A stretch of DNA of 64,000 nt from Symbiodinium natans (lineage: Eukaryota; Sar; Dinophyceae; Suessiales; Symbiodiniaceae). Positions 50,941 through 61,400 of this stretch are shown piece by piece. Made by a program: the position numbers and the translations under genes. The first letter of the stretch is position 1. Every line of letters begins with the position of its first letter. A model generated the notes under the pieces. The model searched no databases, was not told the origin of the DNA, and worked only from the letters and a program-made list of their open reading frames with translations. The DNA lies in assembly GCA_905221605.1 (NCBI GenBank), contig CAJNDS010000391.1, positions 124,001 through 188,000 on the forward strand, read 5' to 3'.

Positions 50941-51896
50941 GCCCTAACCCTAAACCCTAAACCCTAAAGTACGCCCCAGCTGTTATCGCCAAGGCGTCTG
51001 AACGCCACAAACACGTACACTTCCAGACTGGGCGCTGGCTCCTCTGCCATGCGTGGAATTGTAGGTAAAGGAAGTTTAGGGTTTAGGGTTTAGGGTTTAG
51101 GGTTTAGGGTTTAGGGTCTTTCCATCCCCGCAAGAGGACCATGATGCAAAGGGATCAGGGTTTTTTGGTGCCCATGAAAACCAGAACACGCCTAAACTCA
51201 AAACCCCACATGGGGAATTAGGGTTTAGGATTTGGCGTCTTGGACGGTCTTGGAGATTTTGGTGTGAAGGGTTTCTTGGGTTTGCGGTTTTGCGGATGTT
51301 GAGGCTTCAGGGCTTTATGGGCCTTTCAGGCTAAAATCCCTAAACCCTAAACCCTAAACCCTGAACCCTGAACCCTGAACCCTAAACCCTAAACCCTAAA
51401 CCCTAAACGTGTCAGCGTTTCAAGGTTTAGGGCTTGCTTTCTTGGGGGGTTTAGAGTTGTTTTGGGGCAGAAGAATCAGGTCTGAGCTCCGTTTCCTTTT
51501 GTTTCGATCGTTTTAAGCTTCAGGGTTTAGTGTTCAAACGGTTTAGGGTTTAGGGTTTAAGGTTTAGGGCGTAGGGCTTTCACCCTCGTCACCCTTGTTA
51601 CCCTTAACACTAAGACCTAAACCCTCTCGTGGTGCCTGGGCTCTACGATCCTATGTGGGGAGTTGGGGGGATGTGGCTTCTTAACAGAGAACGTCGGGCT
51701 CAAGAGACGTTAATGCAAAACCCCAAACACCTGAAACCCCGATTAGGGTCTAGCGTTTCGGGCTTTGGGCTTAGGGTTTCGGCTTCGTTGAGTCTCTACT
51801 ACCTTGGGGGGGACCGAATGAACCCCAAAAGGGGTTTATGGCTCATAGACCTGAATAGGAATTCCATAGTAGTAGAGGGTACATGACCCCTAAGCT
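50941..51896. repeat. Mosaic of short telomere-type tracts and single-copy DNA
   Basis: Tracts at about 50942-50968 (CCCTAAA), 51072-51117 (TTTAGGG), 51340-51408 (CCCTAAA with CCCTGAA variants), 51540-51570. Ends in the decayed second copy of the 48343 element (51797-51895). No gene recognised. Confidence 0.75.
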
Positions 51897-52015
51897 GAGC
51901 CCTAAACCCTAAACCCTAAACCCTAAACCCTAAACCCTAAACCCTAAACCCTAAACCCTAAACCCTAAACCCTAAACCCTAAACCCTAAAGCCTAAAGCC
52001 TAAAGCCTAAAGCCC
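51897..52015 (-). repeat. CCCTAAA array grading into GCCTAAA
   Basis: About 13 perfect CCCTAAA units, then four GCCTAAA units (51990-52012). A block of the same variant recurs near 58892-58918, suggesting local amplification of a mutated unit. Confidence 0.95.
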
Positions 52016-52061
52016 AAAACCTGAACTCCCAATTTTGGGGTTCCTCTGGCCCCCAAAGTCT

Positions 52062-52173
52062 GGGCAGCCCAGTAACCATATTAGAATAAGGGTACCCCTT
52101 TTTTTGGGGTTGCTTACATAATAAGGGAACCTTGAACCTCCAAAAAGGGGAAAAGGGTACCACTGGGCTACCC
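52062..52173. mobile_element. MITE, 'GGGCAGCCCAGTAACC / GGGCTACCC' family
   Basis: Left end GGGCAGCCCAGTAACCATAT, right end GGGTACCACTGGGCTACCC. Shares its order of motifs with 43330-43465 and part of 52575-52640. A CCCTAAA tract follows directly. Confidence 0.75.
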
Positions 52174-52920
52174 TTAAACCCTAAACCCTAAACCCTAAAC
52201 CCGAAACCCGAAACCCTAAACCCTAAACCCTAAACCCTAAACCCTCTGCAGAAGATCAAGGGCGTAAGGTGTCTGAGAGGAGCTGAAAGGGCTTTCAAGA
52301 GATTAAAACGCTTTGCGGACGTTGAATAGGTCTTGCCCTGAGACTTCGGGTCAGGGTTTAGGGTTTAGGGTTTAGGATTTTGGATTTAGGGTTTAGGGTT
52401 TAGGTTGAGGGGTTTGGGTTTAGGGTACCCTAAACGCAAACCTGATCCTGGCAACTTCATCTGAGATCCTTAGCAGCAAGCTCTCTGTACCCTCAGACAT
52501 TGCTCAACCTTAGCCAGAGGGGCTAGGTTGCCCTAAACCCTAAACCCTAAACCCTAAACCCTAAACCCTTTTTGCTTAAAGGGTTCCATAAGGGAAGCTA
52601 AACCTACCAAGAAGGGAATAAGGGTACTACTGGGCATCCTAGGGGGTAGAAGGAGGGACCCCAAGGTCCCTTAAAAGGGTCCCTCCTTTAGTCCTTTGAG
52701 AACCCCCAAAGCCCTTAACGCCAAAGTGCGGCCCTGAAGTCCTAGGGTTTAGGGTTTAGGGTTTAGGGTTTAGGGTTTAGGGTTTAGGGTTTAGGGTTTA
52801 GGGTTTGGGGCTAGACTCTTTGAACCCATGGCTCAATGTATCCAAGCAGCTAGAAGTATTTCTACCATCAGAAAGTTCCTGGCGCGGTTCAGGGTTCAGG
52901 GATGAAGGTTTGGGTATTCC

Positions 52921-52921
<1 letters not shown>
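52174..52921. repeat. Telomere-type tracts and single-copy DNA
   Basis: CCCTAAA tracts at about 52175-52245 and 52530-52568; TTTAGGG tracts at 52352-52425 and 52743-52806. No gene recognised. Confidence 0.8.

Positions 52922-53006
<85 letters not shown>
52922..53006 (+). repeat. Homopolymer of 85 C
   Basis: Uninterrupted C from 52922 to 53006. The length is uncertain because such runs are error-prone in sequencing. Poly-Pro and poly-Gly frames across it are artefacts. Confidence 0.9.
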
Positions 53007-53008
<2 letters not shown>

Positions 53009-56000
53009 CCAGGCCAGCGCGTCAACACACAACAAGAAGGGACAACTTTCAGCCACAAGCGCCAAACACAATTGGTCATTTTTTAGGGTCTATTAATTAC
53101 GTTAATCAGAAAGTGTAGGAATACATAAGTCCATAGCATGAATAGGAGCTGTAGGCAACACCACAAGAAATTCTGGACATGCTGGTTGTAATTTGGCCCA
53201 TCTCCCCGCGGATTAGGACATGTTGGGCATAAGTACCTAAACTTAGATCTTATGTGTTGTTCTTTGTTGTTTATTATCTGTGTCGTTGTTTTTGCCCATG
53301 GGTTTGCTACTGTTTCGGAAGGAAGCTCCCTACATTTGAGGTGGACTAAATCTGTAGGGTGGATCGAAAAAAACTGGTTGTCTTCTTGTTCTTGTCCAGG
53401 TGCTTGAATTGAAGGGACAGGGTTTGGGGTTTAGGGTTTTTGGAAACAAAAAACCTCGAACTCTCACACAAAAAACCCTCAACTCCCAGACCAAAAAAAC
53501 CCTCAACTGCCAAACAAAAAACCCGCAAGCCCCAAACTCATAAGCTGAACGTAATTTCACCGGCTTTCTGGTTGCATATTCTGGCTTCTTCAGCTGTATA
53601 ATGGTTGTTCTTGGTGTGCTTTACCCCATCTGGCTGTACCCGCCCTTATTTTCCCTCCCCCCTTTCTGCGCTGCCCCCATTCGGGTTTAGGGTTTAGGGT
53701 TTAGGGTTTAGGGTTTAGGGTTTAGGGTTTAGGGTTTAGGGTTTAGGGTTATAGGCTTTAGGGGTACGGTTTTGGGGCCTGGGTTGTTCACGCATGTCAT
53801 AAGATGCAGCAAAGTAGCACGGTGTCCATGACATCACCGGACATGAAGCATCCCACCCTTGAAGATACAAGTTCGGGGTTTAGGGTTTAGGGTTTAGGGT
53901 TTAGGGCTTAGGGCTTAGGGTTTAGGGAAGATCATTTGGGTGGTTTCCGAAAATCGGGGCACCCTTTTTGGGGCTCCCTCAAAGGAGATTCGATTCTACT
54001 TATTTGGGGTATAAAAGGGGTACCCCTATATATTTTGGGAAACAATCACTTAGGGGTTTAGGGTTTAGGGTTTAGGGTTCAAGTTTTCAGGGCAAGAGAG
54101 GCGCGCCAGAAGTGAAAAAACAACAACCCTTCAGTCCGGCCCTCACAAGTCGGACCGGGAGAGAGGGGGGGGGGTGGGAGTTGGGAACCCGGTTTAGGGT
54201 TTAGGGTTTAGGGACGCTAAACCCTAGATCCTAAACCCTGGACCCTGAACCCAAACCTTTTGGGATTTGAAGGTTGTGGTTCCCGACCTCCAAGGCTTCG
54301 AAGCCAGACAAGAAGCCTAGTCAAGGGATTCAGACTCCAGACCCTAAACCCTAAACCCTAAACCCTAAACCCTAAACCCTAAACCCTAAACCCTAAACCC
54401 CAAAAGGTTGCACTGAATACTCTCTTAATATGGCCCTTATCTTCTTTTCGGGATCCTTAGAAAGGGGCCCCAAAAACCCAAGGGTGAAAAACCTTAAGGG
54501 TCCAAGGTAGAACCCCTAAACCCCAAACCCCAAACCCTAAACCCTAAACCCGAAAGGCCCGAAACCCTAAACCCCACAACCTTAAGGGTCCAAGGTAGAA
54601 CCCCTAGACCTAGAGTGTGCCCCCAAAACTCCCTCAACGCGCCGTCTGAGGGGGGCAGAAGCACCCGAACCTATTCCTTGTTAGGGTTTAGGGTTTAGGG
54701 TTTAGGGTTTAGGGTTTAGGGTTTAGGGTTTAGGGTTTAAGGTTTAGGGTTTAGGGTTTAGGGTGGAGTGCTCGCCAAGGAGCACCAACATGCCAAAGAA
54801 CCTCAGCCGGCGACCTACGCTCCCCACAGATCGGGTTTAGGGTTTAGGGTTTAGGGTTTAGGGTTTAGGGTTAGGGTTTAGGGTTTAGGGTTTAGGGTTT
54901 AGGGTTTGGGGTTTGGGGTTTGGGGTTTGGGATTTGGGGTTTAGGGTTGAGGGTTTAGGGCTTGGGGTTCACAGATCGGCTTTAGGGTTGAAGGTTCAAG
55001 GGTTCTAGGGTTCCGGAGTTCTAGGATTTAGGGTTCTGGGGTTTAGGGAAAGTTTAGGGTTTAGGGTTTTGGGATCTCAGGCGGCTTTCGGTTCGTGGGG
55101 AGGGGTCTCGGGTTTCAGTGTCGGTCAACCACAAGATGCGCACAAGGGTTCTCCGGGGGGGGGGGAGGGAGTTTAGGGCTTAGGGTCTTAGGGCTTAGGG
55201 TTTAGGGTTTAGGGTTTGGGGTTTGGGGTTTGGGGTTTAGGGTTTAGGGTTTAGGGTTTAGGGTTTAGGGTTTGGGGTTTAGGGTTTAGGGTTTAGGGTT
55301 TAGGCGTTTAGGCGTTTGGGGTTTAGGGTTTTGGGGAGGTGCAGGGGGGTTTAGGGTTTGTTGGGTCTGGTAGGTCTGTGGCACTTTGTGGCTTCTCAGC
55401 GCGTGGCTTGGAGATATGGAGGTTCCACCAGTCCAGCTCGGAAAGGGGCTTATCCCTCAGAGGCTCGTGGAGGGGTTGGGGGGCGGTTTAAGGTTTTTTG
55501 GTTGGGGAGTTTGGGGTTTAATTTGGGTTTAGGGTTTAGGGTCTAGGGTTTAGGGTCTAGGGTTTAGGGTTTAGGGTTTAGGGTACAGGGTTTAGGGTAC
55601 AGGGTTTAGGGTACAGGGTCTAGGAAACCCGCAAAGGCCATCAGCCCCCAAGCCCGCAACCTTAAACTCCCCTAAACCCCGGCACTCTAAAAGCGCTCAC
55701 CAGACCATCCCCGAAACCCTAAACCCTAAACCCTAAACCCTAAACCCTAAACCCTAAACCCTAAACCCTACATGGCCAACATGGCTCTCCGGCTTTTAGG
55801 ATGTAGGATTTCCTGTCGGGGTTTAGGGATTGCGGGTGTGAGGTTTCCCTAGAAACCTAAAGACTAAACCTAAACCCTAATTAATCCCTGAACCCTAAAC
55901 CCGGGTTGGGGTTTAGGGTTAGTCTAGGGTTTAGGGTTTAGGGTTTAGGGTTTAGGGTTCAGGGTTTAGGGTTTAGGGTTTTGGGATTTAGGGTCAGTGA

Positions 56001-56534
56001 CCTTCGCAGGCCACATCACATGCCAACCCGTCCGGGTGCCCCCCCCCCCCCCCCCCCCCCAAAGGTTCCCTGCAGAAGTGGCCGGTTTAGGGTTTAGGGT
56101 TTGGGGTTTAGGGTTTAGAGTTTAGGGTTTAGGGCCAACATCCCTAGATGAAGAAGCGTGCGGACTCAAGGTTCAGGGCTTAAGGTTTGCAAACCCTAAA
56201 CCCTAAACCCGAAGCCCTAAGCCCTAAAGCTCAAAATCCGGATCCCCTGAACACACGAAGCTTGGAATTCAAAACCCTGAATCCTGAACCCTAAACCCTA
56301 AACCCTAAACCCCTCTTTCAGCTCCCCTGGGGCCACGGCAGGCAGGCATCGCCATGGAGTATCGCAAAGGCGATGATGTTCCCGACGGCCGCGAGTTGCA
56401 ATAACTTGGCTTAGGGCTTAGGAGCTCAGGGCTTCAAACCCTTAAAGAGTTTAGGGTTTAGGGTTTAGGGTTTAGGGTTTAGGGTTTGGGGTTTAGGGTG
56501 CTCTAAACCCTCAACCCTCAACCCTAAACCCGAA
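53007..56534. repeat. Mosaic of telomere-type tracts and short single-copy segments
   Basis: No gene recognised. Larger TTTAGGG arrays: 53684-53752, 53877-53930, 54683-54765, 54836-54960, 55190-55310, 55520-55620, 55905-55985. CCCTAAA arrays: 54340-54402, 55710-55772. Variants TTTGGGG and GGGTACAGGGTT occur in runs. A 20-C run lies at 56041-56060. A tandem of about 80 bp (CCTTAAGGGTCCAAGGTAGA) is repeated at 54490 and 54580. Confidence 0.8.
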
Positions 56535-56679
56535 GGGTAGTTACATGGTCTCTGAGTATGGGCCCGTAAAAGGGTACGCCTTATATACCCCTTGTATACC
56601 CTACACGGATGAAGGGGCCATACATCAGAACCCTTTCAAGGTGGTCAGGGACCATACTCAAGGACCCATGAAACTACCC
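56535..56679. mobile_element. MITE, 'GGGTAGTTACATGG' family
   Basis: Inverted ends GGGTAGTTACATGGTCTCTG and CCATGAAACTACCC, with GAGTATGG/CCATACTC and TATACCCCTTGTATACCC inside. The related inner part at about 50585-50720 shows it is dispersed. Confidence 0.8.
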
Positions 56680-57714
56680 ATAGATAAACCCTAAACCCTA
56701 GTCTGTGGGACTGGTTGACGAGGATCTCCAGCGCAGCTAAAGAGAGCTCTGAGGTAAATGCGCCTGTGCAGCTAGAGGAAGTTCGGCGCCCTTTCACGAG
56801 ATAGGATTCCTGACCAACAATACAAAGCAGCAATGAGCCTAAGACTCCCTAAACCCTAAACCCTAAACCCTAAACCCTAAACCCTAAACCCTAAACCCTA
56901 GGTTATGAGGCTGTAGCGTTCTCAAGGTTGGGCCCCATCTCTCCTCCCTCCTCCGTTTCCTCGTCTCTCGATTCCCTGCCGCAAGGGTTTAGGGTTTAGG
57001 GTTTAGGGTTTGGGGTTTAGGGTTTGGGGTTTAGGGTTTAGGGTTTGGGGTTGAGGGTTTGGGGCTTGGGGTTGAGGGTTTAGGGTTTGGGGTTGAGGGT
57101 TTAGGGTTTGGGGTTGAGGGTTTAGGGTTTGGGGTGTGGGGTTTAGGGTTTAGGGTTCTGTTTTTGAATGCTAAATCCGCCGACCCCGGCGGCGTGTTGG
57201 ATGGTTTTGGGGGAGGGAACCCTCCCCCTCCCCTCCCTTACACCCCCCAAAAACCTTAAAACGAAACCCTAACCCTAAACCCAGAAATGCTTTGCATCCG
57301 AAGTGGCGTTGGTGAAGATGCAGACTGTGAGGAAGCCTCTGCCGGTCGAGGCTGCTGAAGCTAAGGGGTAAAAGGAGGGGCCCGTAGAAGGGATCCTCAA
57401 TCTTATTCCCATATATAACTCTCATATTTACCTTCCTAAACCCTAAACCCTAAACCCTAAACCCTAAACCCTAAACCCTAAACCCTGAACCCTAAACCCT
57501 AAACCCTAAACCCTAAACCCTAAACCGCTTGACTTCGCCTACAAAAAAGCCTTGGCTTGGTTTGCGATGGCCGTAACTCTCATCGCAGGAGTCCATGCCG
57601 AAAAGAAGAGTGAATAAGCAGTGGCTTAGGGTTTAGGGTTTAGGGTTTAGGATTTAGGGTTTAGGGTTTAGGGTTTAGGGCTTCTCCAGGTATGTCTAAA
57701 CATATATATCTTTT
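56680..57714. repeat. Telomere-type tracts around single-copy segments
   Basis: CCCTAAA arrays at 56848-56900 and 57436-57525; TTTAGGG arrays at 56986-57155 (with alternating TTTGGGG and TTGAGGG units) and 57627-57680. No gene recognised. Confidence 0.85.
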
Positions 57715-57835
57715 TAGGGTTTAGGGTTTTAGGGTTTAGGGTTTTAGGGTTTAGGGTTTTAGGGTTTTAGGGTTTTAGGGTTTTAGGGTTTTAGGGTTTA
57801 GGGTTTTAGGGTTTAGGGTTTAGGGTTTAGGGCTT
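57715..57835 (+). repeat. Octamer variant TTTTAGGG array
   Basis: TTTAGGG and TTTTAGGG units alternate, with a run of pure TTTTAGGG at about 57760-57795. Confidence 0.95.
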
Positions 57836-58185
57836 CTCCTGACAGGTACTCCACGGCCTTGTCACAAGCCCCTAAATAACCCTCAAAGAGCCGGGTTTAG
57901 GGTTTAAAGCTTAGGGTTTTACGGCTCATAGACTACGTAGGGGTTTTTGGGGTTGTAGCCAGAACAGCTTGACAGAAATTGTCATTTGTAGATAAGAGTT
58001 TGCCAGAACAACCAATCGAATGCTTTTTAGAATTGCTTTGCAAGGCAAATTATTCGAAACCTCTGTTCTTTCTGACCTGTTGTTGGCCAATTCCATGATT
58101 AACACAGAAAAAAACCTGTACAAAGGCCAAAACGCTATGCAGGTTTCTTTCAGCAACAGATTCCACGAAGGTTCTGCAACAAACC
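57836..58185. other. Single-copy DNA between two opposed octamer arrays
   Basis: A 350-bp AT-richer segment with no recognised gene; the - frame 57926-58156 has no motif. It is flanked by TTTTAGGG on the left and CCCTAAAA on the right, so the flanks form a large inverted repeat. Confidence 0.5.
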
Positions 58186-58750
58186 TACCCTAAACCCTAA
58201 ACCCTAAGCCCTAAACCCTAAACCCTAAACACTAAAACCCTAAAACCCTAAACCCTAAAACCCTAAAACCCTAAAACCCTAAAACCCTAAAACCCTAAAA
58301 CCCTAAAACCCTAAAACCCGAAAACCCTAAAACCCTAAAACCCTAAAACCCTAAAACCCTAAAACCCTAAAACCCTAAAACCCTAAAACCCTAAAACCCT
58401 AAAACCCAAAACCCCAAAACCCCAAAACCCTAAACCCTAAAACCCTAAACCCTAAACCCCAAAACCCTAAAACCCAAAACCCTAAAACCCTAAAACCCTA
58501 AACCCCAAAACCCCAAAACCCCAAAACCCTAAACCCTAAACCCTAAACCCCAAAACCCTAAGACCCCAAGTCCTAAGCCCCGAAGCCCCAAAGCCAGGAA
58601 GTCTGAGCCCAAAACCCTAAACCCTAAACCCTAAACCCCAAAACCCTAAACCCTAAACCCTAAACCCCAAAACCCTAAACCCTAAACCCTAAACCCCAAA
58701 ACCCTAAGACCCCAAGTCCCAAGCCCCGAAGCCCCAAAGCCAGGAAGTCT
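58186..58750 (-). repeat. Octamer variant CCCTAAAA array with CCCCAAAA and an amplified 120-bp unit
   Basis: About 25 CCCTAAAA units (58230-58400) pass into CCCCAAAA and mixed forms. The segment around CCCCGAAGCCCCAAAGCCAG occurs twice (about 58560-58610 and 58695-58752), so part of the array was duplicated as a block. Confidence 0.95.
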
Positions 58751-59043
58751 GAGCTGCCTATCGTCAGGGAGCGGTAGCCGCGCTCCCCGGGCCTCTCGGC
58801 TTGTTGGCGAGGGTTTAGGGTTGCCCTAAACCCTAAACCCTAAACCCTAAAGCCTAAACCCTAAACCCTAAACCTTAAACCCTAAACCCTAAAGCCTAAA
58901 GCCTAAAGCCTAAAGCCTGAACCCTACACCCTAAAGCCTAAACTGACCCAAGCAAATGCGTTCAACCCGAAACCCACACACCTAAGTCCTGAATCCGAAC
59001 CAACCCAAGTCGATGCGTTCTTCAAGGGGTTTCTGGGCTTAGG

Positions 59044-59199
59044 GTTAGGATGTTCCCCCTGATACTACCAACCCTGAAGAGGGTTTAGGGTTTAGGGTTT
59101 AGGGTTTAGGGTTTAGGGTTTAGGGTTTAGGGAGGGATCATAATAGGGTACTATGAGCCCGATTAAGGACTGTTAGAATAAGGGGGAGCATCCCAAGTT
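59044..59199. mobile_element. MITE, TTGGGATGTTCCCC family, with an internal TTTAGGG tract
   Basis: Left end TTAGGATGTTCCCCCTGATA, right end AAGGGGGAGCATCCCAAG (allowing for small changes). Where other copies read AATAGGGATTATCATAGGG, this one reads AGAGGG, about seven TTTAGGG units (59080-59132) and then AGGGATCATAATAGGG. The rest of the element continues normally (ATTAAGGACTGTTAGAATAA). Confidence 0.8.
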
Positions 59200-59657
59200 T
59201 AGTCTTTGTCTGCCGGCTTTTCCCCAAACGGTGTGCCAAAATTATGGGGTTCTTACGTTGGAGGGTTAGGTTAAGTTAAGCGCAAGGTCTAGGGTCTATA
59301 GGGGTTTCAGGGTTTAGGTTCAAGGTTTAGGGACGCAAGAGCAACCTAGGAATAAACACGGTACCTCTTTTGGTTTTTGGTTTTGAGGGGGATATAAAGG
59401 GAGCCTAAACCCCTCAACAAAGGAAACAAGGGCCTACTCTAGGTCCTTGAAACCCCAACGTTCAGGGTTTTAGGGGCTAAGTGGGGTTTAGGGTAAGTTT
59501 GGGGTTTAGGGCTCTTCAACCCTGACGCAAGATGAACACTTGGCCTGGTTTCAATCGCTGGCAAACCAGCCAGCAGCTCGCTAGAATAGCTGTGGCTGTC
59601 GACAGACTCCGCTGAATCCTTCGGGGAAGTAGGGTTTAGGGTTTAGGTCTTAGGGTT
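59200..59657. other. Single-copy DNA, no gene seen
   Basis: Only short degenerate TTTAGGG motifs (59465-59510, 59633-59655) and no coding-like frame. Confidence 0.5.
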
Positions 59658-59752
59658 TGGGATGTTCCCCTTCCTAACAGTCCTTAATAGGGATTATCAT
59701 AGGGGGTACGAGAATCCCTACTAAGGACTGCTCGTATAAAGGGAACATCCCA
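59658..59752. mobile_element. MITE, TTGGGATGTTCCCC family, reference copy
   Basis: The cleanest full copy: TTGGGATGTTCCCCTTCCTA, CAGTCCTTAATAGGGATTAT, AGAATCCCTACTAAGGACTG, AAAGGGAACATCCCA. The whole element can fold into a hairpin of about 45-bp arms. Confidence 0.9.
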
Positions 59753-59899
59753 GATTTTAGGTTCTGCGGCTTAGGGTTTTAGGCTTCAGGGCTTAGCAGC
59801 CGCAGGCTCCATAGAGGGTCTCGGGTTGTTGGGCATCTTTGCCCGCGCAACAGCAGGAGCCCAAGATCTGACCGTCTTCTGAACAAGGAAACCTACAAA

Positions 59900-60690
<791 letters not shown>

Positions 60691-61210
60691 ATACATATAT
60701 ACACACACACGCACACACAAAGAACAAATACAAAAACAAAACAACACTGAACAACAAACAATAAATCAACACAAACACCGAGTTCGCGCAAAAAAAAACA
60801 AACCCTACGGACACTGACCACAAACAAAGACAAAGGACAGACTAAAACAACGTCCAAAAACTCATCAACAATCCAAAGCCCAATTTGAAAACAAACCCCA
60901 AACTTCATTCATAACTTCTGCGTCATCTGTTGGGTTGAAGCCAGATGTTCAAAAGCAGCTGCGGTGAAAGAACAATAAGCACCTTGTCTGCCAAAAATCA
61001 GTTTTTCTTGCTTTGGCGACGCTAGAACCAGTCAGACTCCACAACCTGTGTCATCACCTCACTAAAGCGTCACGTGAAGAAACCAGTTTTGAAGAAACTC
61101 ACGCGTGCAGAGCTGAATTCTCAAAAAAAAAAAAGACAAACTTGAAAACTCGCGGTAGTTTAGGGCTTGGAGGCGATTGTCCAGGAGGCAACAATCGAAA
61201 GGTTTAGGGT
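60691..61210. other. Single-copy DNA, no gene seen
   Basis: A-rich stretch (60715-60860) then ordinary sequence. Short frames only, no motif. Confidence 0.5.
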
Positions 61211-61400
61211 CACGACAACCCCTAACCCCTTAAACCCTAAACCCTTAAAACCCTTAAAACCCTTAAAACCCTTCAAACCCTTCAAACCCTTCAAACCTTT
61301 CAAATCCTTCAAACCTTTTGAACCCTTTAAACCCTTCAAACCCTTTAAACCCTTTAAACCCTTAAAACTCTAAAAGCCCTATAAACCCTAAACCCCAGAG
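61211..61400 (-). repeat. Nonamer variants CCCTTAAAA / CCCTTCAAA
   Basis: A short CCCTAAA start changes to CCCTTAAAA, then CCCTTCAAA and CCCTTTAAA units, and returns to CCCTAAA at about 61385. It is another local expansion of a mutant telomere-like unit. Confidence 0.9.
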
